Assembly: GCA_001784175.1 (NCBI GenBank)
Contig: MFPR01000011.1
Span: 1 to 64,000, forward strand
Origin: Candidatus Lindowbacteria bacterium RIFCSPLOWO2_12_FULL_62_27
GTDB taxonomy: Bacteria; Lindowbacteria; 2-12-FULL-62-27
DNA: 64,000 nucleotides
Direction: 5' to 3'
In this document: one piece after another, positions 50,948 to 60,400 of the stretch
How positions within the stretch are numbered: position 1 is the first letter of the stretch
Layout of the letters: each line of letters starts with the position of its first letter
Program-made: the position numbers and the translations under genes
Notes under the pieces: model-generated
What the model was told of the DNA's origin: nothing
Databases searched by the model: none
Seen by the model: only the letters and a program-made list of their open reading frames with translations

Positions 50948-52182
50948 TGCCCAAATCCGTCGCTCGCAAAAAAACGCGCGCTGAGCCTGCAGCGCGTCGC
51001 AGCGCCTTCGCCCGCGCAGATCGCCTCAATGTCCTACCGCCCTACTTGTTCGCGGCGATCGACCGGAAAAAACGGGAGCTTCGGGAAAAGGGCGTCGACC
51101 TCATTGATCTCGGCATCGGCGATCCGGACATTCCGACCGCCCCGCATATCGTCGAGGCGCTGAAGGTCGCGGCCGGGCGGCCGGAGAACCATCGCTATCC
51201 GGCCTACGAGGGTATGCTGTCCTTTCGCGCCGCCGCCGCGAGCTGGTTCAAGAAACGGTTCGGCGTCGACCTCGATCCCAAAACGGAGGTCCTGTCGCTC
51301 ATCGGATCCAAAGAGGGCATCGGTCACATGGTGCTGGCCTTCTGCAACCCCGGCGATGTGGTGCTGGCCACCGAGCCGGGCTATCCGGTCTACAAAATCG
51401 GCACGATCTTTTCCGGCGGCCGCATGTACGAACTGCCGATCCTCGAGGAAAACAGCTTTTTGCCCGACCTCTCCCACATCCCGGCCGGAGTCCTTCGAAA
51501 GGCGAAACTTCTCTTCATCAATTATCCAAATAACCCAACCGGCGCGGTCGCGCCCATCGAATTTTTCGAAGAGGCCGTGGCCTTCTCCCGCAAGCATCGG
51601 ATCATTCTGTGCCACGACGCGGCCTACACCGAAGTCGTCTTTGACGGATACCGTTCGCCGTCCGCGCTCCAGGTGCCGGGCGCGAAGGACGTGACGATCG
51701 AGTTTCATTCGTTGTCCAAAACCTATTGCATGACGGGATGGCGCATTGGGTTCGCGGTCGGCCATCCGGACCTCGTCGCGGGGTTGGGCGCGATCAAAAC
51801 TAATCTCGATTCCGGCGTCTTTCAAGCCGTCCAGGAGGCCGGTATCGCCGCGCTCACGGGCGACCAGTCCCACACGGCCAAAAACAACGAGCGGGTCGGC
51901 CGCCGCCGCGACCTCCTCGTGCAGGCCCTGCGATCGGCCGGATGGCGGATCGATCCGCCCCGCGCCACCTACTACCTGTGGGTCCGCGTTCCCGGCCGCA
52001 TGTCGAGCGCCGACTGCGTCGACCGCCTGATGTCCGAGGCTGGCGTCGTCTGCACGCCGGGCAACGGCTTCGGCCCCAGCGGGGAGGGCTTCGTGCGCTT
52101 TTCCCTCACGGCCCCTGACGATCGCATCGCCGAGGCCGCGCGGCGCCTGTCCAAAATCCGGATCGCGGGACCGGCGAAGTGA
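50947..52182 (+). CDS. dapL: LL-diaminopimelate aminotransferase
   Basis: 411 residues from ATG 50947 (TAATG overlap with the upstream stop); GTG 50935 is possible. A class I PLP aminotransferase of the DapL type: DLGIGDPDIPTAPHIVEAL, NYPNNPTGAVAP, the PLP Lys in SLSKTYCMTGWRIGF. It converts tetrahydrodipicolinate directly to LL-DAP, bypassing the acylated dapD/dapC/dapE steps. With dapA, dapB, dapF and lysA beside it, the DAP branch after aspartate semialdehyde is complete in this window. The gene for the aspartate kinase steps is not here. Confidence 0.88.
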   Translation: MPKSVARKKTRAEPAARRSAFARADRLNVLPPYLFAAIDRKKRELREKGVDLIDLGIGDPDIPTAPHIVEALKVAAGRPENHRYPAYEGMLSFRAAAASWFKKRFGVDLDPKTEVLSLIGSKEGIGHMVLAFCNPGDVVLATEPGYPVYKIGTIFSGGRMYELPILEENSFLPDLSHIPAGVLRKAKLLFINYPNNPTGAVAPIEFFEEAVAFSRKHRIILCHDAAYTEVVFDGYRSPSALQVPGAKDVTIEFHSLSKTYCMTGWRIGFAVGHPDLVAGLGAIKTNLDSGVFQAVQEAGIAALTGDQSHTAKNNERVGRRRDLLVQALRSAGWRIDPPRATYYLWVRVPGRMSSADCVDRLMSEAGVVCTPGNGFGPSGEGFVRFSLTAPDDRIAEAARRLSKIRIAGPAK

Positions 52183-52529
52183 AGCTTCGCGTGTCGGGAA
52201 TCCGGCTGGAGGCGGCGCACGCCGCGTACGAGTGGGAGCAGAAGCTCGGGACGACGCTGGAGGTCGACGTGGAGCTGGCCTACCGCCGCGCGCCGCAATC
52301 GGACCGGCTCGCGCAGGCGGTCCCGGTCGAAACCGTCGTCGACGCGGTCCACCGGATGTCTGCGCGCAAAACCTACACGATCCTCGAATCGCTCGCCGGC
52401 GACATTCTTTCAGCGCTCTGGAAATCGCACCGGTCCAAACTCGCGGAATTGGTTGTCCGCGTCCGGAAAATCCGCCCTGCGTCCGACCGCCGCATCGTTG
52501 GATACGAGGTCGAGGTCAGCAGAAAATGA
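52179..52529 (+). CDS. folB: Dihydroneopterin aldolase
   Basis: 116 residues, GTG start overlapping dapL by four bases. The short FolB fold has a visible VDVELAYRRAPQSDRLAQAV segment, where the D/SD-x-L pattern stands, then YTILESLAGDIL with the substrate-binding Glu, and VVRVRKIRPA. Divergent from the textbook sequences but the length and the folK neighbour support it. It acts in tetrahydrofolate synthesis. Confidence 0.82.
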   Translation: MKLRVSGIRLEAAHAAYEWEQKLGTTLEVDVELAYRRAPQSDRLAQAVPVETVVDAVHRMSARKTYTILESLAGDILSALWKSHRSKLAELVVRVRKIRPASDRRIVGYEVEVSRK

Positions 52530-52996
52530 TGCGAACGTATCACCTCTCCCTCGGGTCCAACATGGGCGACCGCGCGTCGATCCTGCGTTCCGGCCTCGAC
52601 CGGCTGAAGGCCGTCGGGCAGGTGCGAAAGGTTTCTGCGTTCTATGAGACGAAGCCCTGGGGCAATCCAGACCAGGCCGATTTCCTGAACGCGGCGGCGG
52701 AATTTCAAACCGATCTTTTGCCGGAGGGACTGCTCGACACGATCAAGAAAATCGAAATGGAGGCCGGCCGCGATCTGACGGCAGAGCGTTGGGGACCCAG
52801 GCCGCTCGACATCGACATTCTCCTCCAAGGAACCCTCCGGCTCTCCACGCCGCGCCTGACCATTCCCCATCCGCATCTGGCCGACCGCGACTTCGTGCTG
52901 GCGCCTCTCTCTGAAATCGCACCCGAGGTCGAAGTACCTGGCACCGGCAAGACCGCCGCGGAACTTTGGGCCGGAAGGCAGGCGTCGGGACGATGA
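52526..52996 (+). CDS. folK: 2-amino-4-hydroxy-6-hydroxymethyldihydropteridine pyrophosphokinase
   Basis: 156 residues, ATG overlapping the folB stop. Motifs: YHLSLGSNMGDR, SAFYETKPWGNPDQADFLNA and RWGPRPLDIDIL, which carries the magnesium-binding Asp pair, then IPHPHLADRDFVLAPL. It pyrophosphorylates the FolB product. It is followed by a MerR-like gene with another four-base overlap. Confidence 0.93.
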   Translation: MMRTYHLSLGSNMGDRASILRSGLDRLKAVGQVRKVSAFYETKPWGNPDQADFLNAAAEFQTDLLPEGLLDTIKKIEMEAGRDLTAERWGPRPLDIDILLQGTLRLSTPRLTIPHPHLADRDFVLAPLSEIAPEVEVPGTGKTAAELWAGRQASGR

Positions 52997-53355
52997 CCAA
53001 ATGGGAACTCCTGAAAGACCTTGGCATCACCGACCGGCTCCTCAAATTCTGGGTCGCCTGGTACAAACTCCCCGTCAATCGCCGCGGCCGCGGGTCGACC
53101 TATCCCCTCGAAACCATCGAGCGGCTGCGGTGGATCAAACGCCTCGCCGACAGCCGGTACTTCACGATGCGTTTCGTGAGAGAACTCCTGCGCGCGTCCC
53201 AGGGCGGCGACCGCGCCGCCGTCGACGCCAGCCTGTCGCTCTGCCGCTCCGTCCTCAGCCGTCAGCCGATCCCGGCCGCCGCGCGGCCTTCCGGAGCGGC
53301 CGCCCCCGAGGTGGCCGCGCAGCCGCAAAAACGAATCGGAGACGATCTCCTATGA
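52993..53355 (+). CDS. MerR-like helix-turn-helix protein
   Basis: 120 residues from ATG 52993. The N-terminal half reads like a winged MerR-type helix-turn-helix: LLKDLGITDRLLKFWVAWYK, then GRGSTYPLETIERLRWIKRL and FTMRFVRELL. The C-terminal ~45 residues are Ala/Pro-rich without an effector domain. It sits between folK and murI with overlaps at both ends, so it may autoregulate this operon. The specificity is unknown. Confidence 0.6.
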   Translation: MTKWELLKDLGITDRLLKFWVAWYKLPVNRRGRGSTYPLETIERLRWIKRLADSRYFTMRFVRELLRASQGGDRAAVDASLSLCRSVLSRQPIPAAARPSGAAAPEVAAQPQKRIGDDLL

Positions 53356-54194
53356 ATAGAAACCGACCCATCGGCATCTTCGACTCCGGACTCGGGGGAC
53401 TCACGGTCCTGAGGGCCTTCCGCGCAAAATTCGCCAACGAAGAGTTCATCTACTACGCCGATACCAGGCACGTGCCGTACGGGGAGAAATCCCCGGACGA
53501 GATTCGCGCGCTCGCCATGAACATCGTCGACTATCTGGTCCGCCGCAACGTCAAGATGATCGCCTTTGGATGCAACATCTCCTCGGCCGTGGCCCTCGAG
53601 GAGGCGCGGGAAAAATATCCGGACATCCCGATGGCAGGCCTGATTTCCCAGTCGCTGGCCGAAGAGGCGCGAAAGAACTCCGGCGGCAAGATCGGCGTGA
53701 TCGCCACCACCGCCACCGTGTCGACCGGCCGCTATCCACTCGTGCTCAAGTCCGGCGCGGAGAACATCGAGGTCTTCATGTGCGCCTGTCCCGTGTTCGT
53801 CCCGCTCATCGAGTCCGGCAAAACCGCCGGACCCGAGGTGGACGCCGCCGTCGAATCATCGATGGAGATGCTGGTCTCGGCCAGAATCGACACGCTGATC
53901 TACGGCTGTTCGCATTACCTGCTTCTTGAGGAGCCGATCCGCGCGTTTTTTCAACGACACGGCATGGCGCCCCGTCCGGTGGACCCCGCGCTCCCCCTGG
54001 TCGCCGACACCAAAGCGACTCTGCGCAAATCCAAAATCGACAACATCCGGCTCGGATCGGGCGTCACCAAATTCGTGGTCAGTGGGAGCAAGCCGTCCTT
54101 CAAGGAAAATCTTAGAAAACTCTCCACCCCCTTCTTCGAAAGCATGGTGTTCGCCCCCGCCGAAATGGATGAAGAACTCCATCCGATTCTCTAG
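53352..54194 (+). CDS. murI: Glutamate racemase
   Basis: 280 residues from ATG 53352. Motifs: IGIFDSGLGGLTVLRAF with the first catalytic region, YYADTRHVPYGEKS, FGCNISSAVAL with the first Cys, and IYGCSHYLLL with the second Cys. The usual CNTA is CNIS here, and CTHY is CSHY. It supplies D-glutamate for peptidoglycan. Those small changes leave open a related Asp/Glu racemase, but length and context favour MurI. It overlaps the second lnt by 26 nt. Confidence 0.85.
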   Translation: MNRNRPIGIFDSGLGGLTVLRAFRAKFANEEFIYYADTRHVPYGEKSPDEIRALAMNIVDYLVRRNVKMIAFGCNISSAVALEEAREKYPDIPMAGLISQSLAEEARKNSGGKIGVIATTATVSTGRYPLVLKSGAENIEVFMCACPVFVPLIESGKTAGPEVDAAVESSMEMLVSARIDTLIYGCSHYLLLEEPIRAFFQRHGMAPRPVDPALPLVADTKATLRKSKIDNIRLGSGVTKFVVSGSKPSFKENLRKLSTPFFESMVFAPAEMDEELHPIL

Positions 54195-55548
54195 GGTTCT
54201 CTGTTTCGTCCCTCCGCTGGCGTCGGCCGTTCTCCTGTATTACAGCTTCGTCCCCGAATGGGGATTCCTGCTCGCGCATGTGGCGCTCGCGCCGCTGTTT
54301 GTTTCCATCCTGCGCGGATGCGGATTCGCGCCGGTCTGCATGTTTGGTTGCGTCTTCGCCGCCCTGTACTTTTCCTGGTTGACCGTCTTCAGCCCTTTGG
54401 CACCGATTTTGATGACGGCGCTACATGGATTCTGGCTGTGCGCCGGCCTCTGGACTGTCCTTCGGTTCCGGAGCGCCGATACTCCGTGGAAGACACTCAT
54501 CCTCGCCGGCGCCGGCTGGATCGCGTCCGAATGGCTCAGATCCTTCGGACCCTACGGCTACGAGTGGGGCGCACTCGGCTACTCGCAGTACGGGAGCCTC
54601 AAGCTGGCCGCCTACTCATCCATTGGCGGCGTGTGGCTTGTGTCGGCGATCGTGCTGGGGTCGAACGCGATCGTGACGGTCGGCTGGCTGAAGATGCGGC
54701 AGGACTGGATCGGCATCGCCACCCTCTATTGGGTCGCGCTCTGGGTTCTCTCCCCCTCGCACCATCTGTCCGGCGAAGCGCCCGCGGCGAAATCGTTCGC
54801 GCTGGTTCAGACCAACATCAGTCCCTGGCTCAAATCTCTCGAACGCGAGGCCGTCATGCAACAACAACTGGGCGATCTGGCCGTGGAAGCTGCGCGGTCG
54901 CCGGCGCAGAACGTCGTCCTTCCGGAAACCCTCTTCTCGACGGAGATTACCGGCATGCGCGGATTTCTGACCGAGGAGCCCCGCGCGCTTCTCATGGGCT
55001 TTCTCGCCCCCAGCGCCGACCGGCGACTGCTGGTGGGAGCGATCGAAAAGGACGACAGGGGATTCTACAACGCGGCGATCCTCTTCGACGGCCAGGGCGA
55101 GCGCATCGCGTCTTATCGAAAACGCCATCTGGTCCCCTTCGGCGAAACCATCCCGGGCCTCGAAAACGCCGATTGGGCTCGATCCCTTGGAGAGAAACTC
55201 GGCACGCCGTTTTTCTCCGCCGGCGACACCCACGCGCCGATCCTGTTCGGCCATGTCCCGGTGGCGGTCCTCGTCTGTTTCGAAGGCACGTTCTCGCGCC
55301 TCGTGGCCGAGTCCGCCGCCCACGCCCGGCTCATCCTCAACATCTCCAACGACGCATGGTCTGAAAGCGAATTCGGCCACGCCCAGCACGCACGGTTCCT
55401 CCGCTTCCGCGCCATCGAAACGGGCCTCCCGGTCCTCCGCGTCGGCAACAGCGGCCCCACGGCGCTCTTCGCCCCAAACGGCATAATCCTCTACGAAGCC
55501 CACCGCCCCACCCCTGCGGTCCTCGACCTCGACGCGTTCCGTAGCTGA
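54169..55548 (+). CDS. lnt: Apolipoprotein N-acyltransferase (copy 2)
   Basis: 459 residues from ATG 54169, inside the end of murI. Six or so N-terminal membrane helices are followed by a nitrilase-type domain with E253 in VVLPETLFS, K318 in SYRKRHLVPFGE and C370 in AVLVCFEGTF, plus ISNDAWSESEFGHAQHARF. Unlike copy 1 it has no obvious final membrane helix; the chain ends soon after PNGIILYEAH. The two copies differ widely, so they are not a recent duplication. Both catalytic triads are intact. Confidence 0.88.
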   Translation: MKNSIRFSRVLCFVPPLASAVLLYYSFVPEWGFLLAHVALAPLFVSILRGCGFAPVCMFGCVFAALYFSWLTVFSPLAPILMTALHGFWLCAGLWTVLRFRSADTPWKTLILAGAGWIASEWLRSFGPYGYEWGALGYSQYGSLKLAAYSSIGGVWLVSAIVLGSNAIVTVGWLKMRQDWIGIATLYWVALWVLSPSHHLSGEAPAAKSFALVQTNISPWLKSLEREAVMQQQLGDLAVEAARSPAQNVVLPETLFSTEITGMRGFLTEEPRALLMGFLAPSADRRLLVGAIEKDDRGFYNAAILFDGQGERIASYRKRHLVPFGETIPGLENADWARSLGEKLGTPFFSAGDTHAPILFGHVPVAVLVCFEGTFSRLVAESAAHARLILNISNDAWSESEFGHAQHARFLRFRAIETGLPVLRVGNSGPTALFAPNGIILYEAHRPTPAVLDLDAFRS

Positions 55549-55856
55549 GTTTTCTGGGGATGGCGCCGTTTTGAAAAAATGGTGTGTTTTCCGTCAAAGC
55601 AGACCCGGAATCGGTCCAATCCCTGAAATCGACCGAGGAGCGGGGGGACGCGGCTGTCGGATGAGAAAACGACCCGCATCATGAACGCCATCGGCCCGAT
55701 TCGGCACGGGAGAGGTTTTTTGCAAAAATATCCGGCTGCGGATCCTCCGACGCCATGGGATTGGATCGGACGGCAATCTTCTTTCAAGGATATCCCCAGA
55801 ACTTTCGCCAGGTTGTGCGGCAGATACGTCAAATCCGCACCGCTGTCGACGATCAC
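55491..55856 (-). pseudogene. Retropepsin-like aspartic protease without a usable start
   Basis: The minus-strand frame contains the catalytic line VIVDSGADLTYLP (D-S-G triad), a hydrophobic flap-like region and the closing PLLGRFQGLDRFRVCFDG, typical of small clan AA retropepsin-like domains. The domain extends upstream of the first possible start (GTG 55856): the frame reads back to about 56020 through FPPLPQVVVESLKAGFW with no ATG, GTG or TTG. The C-terminal ~40 codons run antisense into lnt and have no homology. It fills most of the 503-bp gap between lnt and the COG0523 gene. Probably decayed, or using a rare start. Confidence 0.5.
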
Positions 55857-56051
55857 ATCGATGTCCTGCCAGAACCCCGCCTTAAGGGACTCTACGACAA
55901 CCTGGGGAAGCGGCGGAAAATCCTGGTGACGGGCAGCGCGCGCCTGGATTTCTATCGCGGCTGATTTAGCTTCGGCAAGGATGAAAAACCCGTCCCTGCA
56001 AGCTAGAGTGGGCGACGTTTTTCAAATCGATCCAAGAAGAGGTGATTTGGC

Positions 56052-57311
56052 ATGAAAGCATCCGTCCGCAAGCGGACCCGAACGAACCCCAAACTGCCCG
56101 TGACCGTGCTGTCCGGTTTTTTGGGCGCCGGAAAAACCACGCTCCTCAATCATGTGTTGAACAATCGCGATGGCCTGCGCGTCGCGGTCATTGTGAACGA
56201 CATGAGCGAAGTGAACATTGACGCGGCGCTGATCCGGAAGGGGGAGGCGGCCGTGACCCGGCTGGATGAGCAGATGGTGACGATGACGAACAGCTGTATC
56301 TGCTGCACGATGCGTGAGGACCTCCTGAAGGAAGTGGCGAAACTCGCGCGGCAGGGGAAATTCGATTACCTGCTGGTGGAGTCGAGCGGGGTTTCGGAGC
56401 CGATGCCGGTGGCGGAGATATTCGACGTCCAGGATCGCGAGGGCAACCGGCTGGGGGACAGCGCCCGGCTGGACACGATGGTGACGGTGGTCGACGCGTA
56501 CCATTTCTGGAAGGACTATAATTCGAAGGAGGACCTGCGCGCGCGGGGGGTGAAGGTCGACAAAGACGACGACCGCAGTCCCGTGGATCTGTTGATCGAG
56601 CAGGTGGAATTCTGCAACGTGATCGTGCTGAACAAGACCGACCTCGTGACCGAGGATCAACTCAAGCGGCTCGAGGGGATTTTGTCCTCGTTGAACCCCG
56701 GCGCGAAACTCCTTCGCGCGGTGAACGCGAGCGTGCCCTTGGCCGAAATCCTGAATACGCGCCGGTACGACTATGAGCGGACCGCCCAGGGCGCCGGCTG
56801 GGTCAAGGCGCTGGAGGCCCACGAGGCCGGCGAACACGGACATGACCACCGGTCGATCGCCGAGAAGATCGGCATCAAGAGTTTTGTCTACAAAGCACGC
56901 CGGCCCTTTCATCCGGCCCGGCTGCGCGGGGTGGTGGAGTCGAGCTCGCTGGACAAGGCCATACGCACAAAAGGCTTTGTGTGGATGGCGTCCCATCACG
57001 ATGACTGCGGTCTCTGGAACCAGGCCGGCCGGCTCATGAAACTCGATCCCATCGGCCGCTGGTGGGCGGCGGTCCCGCAGTCCGGATGGCCGGACAACCC
57101 GGCGCTTCGAAAGGAGATCAAAAAAGACTGGGACATGATGCACGGCGACCGCAGGCAGGAGCTCGTGTTCATCGGAATTCAGATGGATTCGGCGTCGATC
57201 ATCGCGTCTCTCAACGGGGCACTTCTGACGGACGAGGAAATGCTGTTGGGCCCGGGCGGCTGGCGTGGATTCCCCAATCCCTTTGGATGGCCCGCCATAA
57301 TCCGCGCGTAG
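56052..57311 (+). CDS. CobW/COG0523-family metallochaperone GTPase
   Basis: 419 residues with an AGAGGTGA ribosome-binding site. Walker A GFLGAGKT at 22-29, the metal-binding C82-x-C84-C85 (SCICC), the [11 protein letters not shown] line and the GTP-specificity NKTD. A C-terminal CobW_C domain has FHPARLRG. A short His-rich stretch ([12 protein letters not shown]) precedes it, as in zinc-related members. It probably delivers zinc or another metal to a client enzyme; the client is unknown. No Zur-type box was seen upstream. Confidence 0.88.
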   Translation: MKASVRKRTRTNPKLPVTVLSGFLGAGKTTLLNHVLNNRDGLRVAVIVNDMSEVNIDAALIRKGEAAVTRLDEQMVTMTNSCICCTMREDLLKEVAKLARQGKFDYLLVESSGVSEPMPVAEIFDVQDREGNRLGDSARLDTMVTVVDAYHFWKDYNSKEDLRARGVKVDKDDDRSPVDLLIEQVEFCNVIVLNKTDLVTEDQLKRLEGILSSLNPGAKLLRAVNASVPLAEILNTRRYDYERTAQGAGWVKALEAHEAGEHGHDHRSIAEKIGIKSFVYKARRPFHPARLRGVVESSSLDKAIRTKGFVWMASHHDDCGLWNQAGRLMKLDPIGRWWAAVPQSGWPDNPALRKEIKKDWDMMHGDRRQELVFIGIQMDSASIIASLNGALLTDEEMLLGPGGWRGFPNPFGWPAIIRA

Positions 57312-57426
57312 GACCGAAAATCAGGTGGAATATCATCCCTTGAACGGAGGGTAATCCCGAACCTCCAACCCACCAACCCAAAAAACGAATTAGAACTTTT
57401 CCGCCCCTTCTGCTAGTATCCCCGCC

Positions 57427-60400
57427 ATGTCTCCGACCAGCGGGATCCAAAAACTTCTGGTTGCCAACCGGGGCGAGATCGCCATCCGGATTTTCCGCGC
57501 GGTCAATGAGTTGGGCATCCGGACCGTCGCGATTTATTCCCATGAAGACCGGCTGAGCCAGCACCGCCAGAAGGCCGACGAGGCCTATCTGGTCGGGCGC
57601 GGCAAAGAACCGGTGAAGGCATACCTCGACATCGAGGACATTCTTCGGATTGCCAAAGAGTGCGGGGCCCAGGCGATCCATCCGGGATACGGGTTTTTGT
57701 CCGAGAACGCGGATTTCGCGAGCGCCGTCCAGGACGCCGGATTGATCTTTGTCGGGCCGCCTCCGCCGGTCCTCCGGCAGATGGGGGATAAAACAGCGGC
57801 GCGGAAAGCCGCTCTGAGTGTCGGCATTCCGGTCATTCCGGGGACCGCCCGGTCGACGTTGTCCGTGAAAGTCGCCCGGCAGGAATCCCGGCGGATCGGA
57901 TTTCCGCTGATGCTCAAGGCGGCCTTTGGCGGCGGCGGCCGGGGCATGCGCGTGGTGCGGAGCGCGGCCGATCTCGATGGGGCATTCAAAGAAGCATCGC
58001 GAGAGGCCGCCTCCGCTTTCTGGAACGGCCATCTCTTCATGGAACGGCTCGTGGAAAACGCCAAACACATCGAGGTCCAGATCCTGGCGGACAAGAAGGG
58101 CGCCTGCGTTCATTTGTACGATCGGGACTGCTCCGTCCAGCGCCGGCACCAGAAGATGGTCGAAATCGCGCCGTCGCTCACTCTGCCGACGAAGCTTCGC
58201 GAGGAACTTTGCGAGGCCGCCGTCCGGCTGGCGAAAGAGGTCGGATACGAGAACGCCGGAACGGTTGAGTTTCTCGTGGAGCATGGTCCAAGGCAGGGCG
58301 CCCGCAAGGAGCGCCCCTACTATTTTATTGAAATGAATCCACGGCTCCAGGTCGAACACACGGTCACCGAAATGGTCACCGGCATCGACATTGTGGCGTC
58401 CCAAATCCAGATCGCCGCCGGCCAACGGCTGGCCGATCTGGGCATTGCCGATCAGTCGGTCGTATCGACTCGAGGGGTAGCCATCCAGTGCCGGATCACC
58501 ACCGAGGATCCCTACAACAATTTCATTCCGGACCACGGCCGGCTGACGGTCTACCGGTCGGCCGCCGGGTTTGGTATCCGGCTGGACGGCGGCAACGCAT
58601 TTACGGGAGCCGTGGTTGCGCCCTACTACGATTCGCTTCTGGTCAAGGTGACCGCGCTGGCGCCGACGTTTCCGCTGACGGTCGCGAAGATGTCGCGGGC
58701 GCTGGCTGAATTCCGGGTCCGGGGCGTTCGGACCAACATTCCGTTTCTGCTGAACCTTCTGGCCCATCCGAAATTCCGGTCCGCCGATTTTGCAACGACC
58801 TTTATCGAGGAATCTCCGGAACTGTTCAAGTTCGTTCCGTTCCGCGACCGCGCCAACAAAATCCTGAGATGCATCGCCGATGTCATCGTCAACGGAAATC
58901 CCACGGTCCAGGGCGCTCCGAAACCTCCGAAACTGATCCAGCCGTACCTGCCGCCAATCCCTCCCATCGATCCGCCGGAAGGGATGCGGCAGAGATGGAA
59001 ACAAATGGGCTCGGACGCGTTTTGCGATTGGATCCGGCGGCAGAAAAGATTGCTGATCACGGACACCTCATTCCGCGACGCCCACCAGTCGCTCCTGGCC
59101 ACGCGGATTCGGACCTTTGACATGCTTCGGATCGCGCCGGTCTATGCGCGAACGTCGGCCGGGCTGTTTTCGATCGAGATGTGGGGCGGGGCGACGTTCG
59201 ATGTGGCCATGAGATTTTTGAATGAGGATCCTTGGGAACGGCTCGCGAGCCTTCGGCAGGCCATTCCGAATATTCTGTTTCAGATGCTCCTTCGCGGGGC
59301 CAACGCGGTCGGCTACACCGCCTATCCGGACAATGTGGTCAAAGCGTTTATCCGGCAGTCGGTTGTGTCGGGCATCGATGTTTTCCGGATCTTTGATTCG
59401 CTGAACAATGTTTCCCAGATGCGCAAAGCCATCGCCGCGGTCCGGGCCGCCGGCGGCCTGGCCGAAGGCGCGCTGTGCTACACGGGCGATATCGACGATC
59501 CGTCCCGGCCCAAGTTTGATCTCCGGTACTATGTCCGCATGGCCAAGGAGCTGGAGAAAACCGGCGCGCAAATTCTCGGGATCAAGGACATGTCGGGTCT
59601 CCTCAAACCTTATGCCGCCCAGCGGCTCGTGCGGGCGCTTCGGGAATCTGTTGACCTTCCGATTCATTTTCACACGCACGACACGAACGGCCTGCAAGCG
59701 GCGGCGATCCTCAAAGCCGCCGACGCAGGCGTCCATATCGCCGACGCCGCCGTCGCGTCGCTGTCGGGCCTCACCAGTCAGCCCAACCTGAATTCGATCG
59801 TGGCGTCGCTCCGGCGGCAGACGCGGGATACCGGCCTTTCACTCAATGATCTGAACGACATTTCACAGTACTGGGAGGATGTCCGAACGTATTATTCTCC
59901 TTTTGAGTCGGGCCTTCAGTCGGGCACGGCCGAAGTCTACGAGCACGAAATTCCCGGCGGCCAGTATTCGAACCTGCGGCCACAGGCCGAAGCCATGGGC
60001 CTGGGCGGGCGCATACGGGAACTCAAAAAAATGTACGCGGTGGTGAACCGGATGTTCGGAGACATCGTCAAGGTGACGCCCAGCTCCAAAGTCGTCGGCG
60101 ACATGGCCTGTTTCATGCTGGCCAACAACCTCACGGAAAAAGACGTCCACGACCGGGGCCGGGACATGGCCTTCCCGGAGTCGGTGGTCGGATTCTTCCG
60201 CGGGGAACTCGGCCGGCCCACCGGCGGATTTCCGCCGAAGCTGAGAGACATCATTCTGAAGGGCGCGGATTCCCGCCGAAGCTCACGGGTGCCGCCGGCG
60301 AATTTTACGAAGACGAAGGCCGACGTGGAAAAGAAAGTGCGGCGGCGCATCCGGGACGAGGAACTCATGTCCTATTTCATGTATCCGAAAATTTTTCTGG

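Noticed and set aside
57380-57426. Promoter before pyruvate carboxylase (TAGTAT near 57413)
   Set aside because: The -10-like hexamer is only about 8 nt from the ATG and no -35 element is at a suitable distance.
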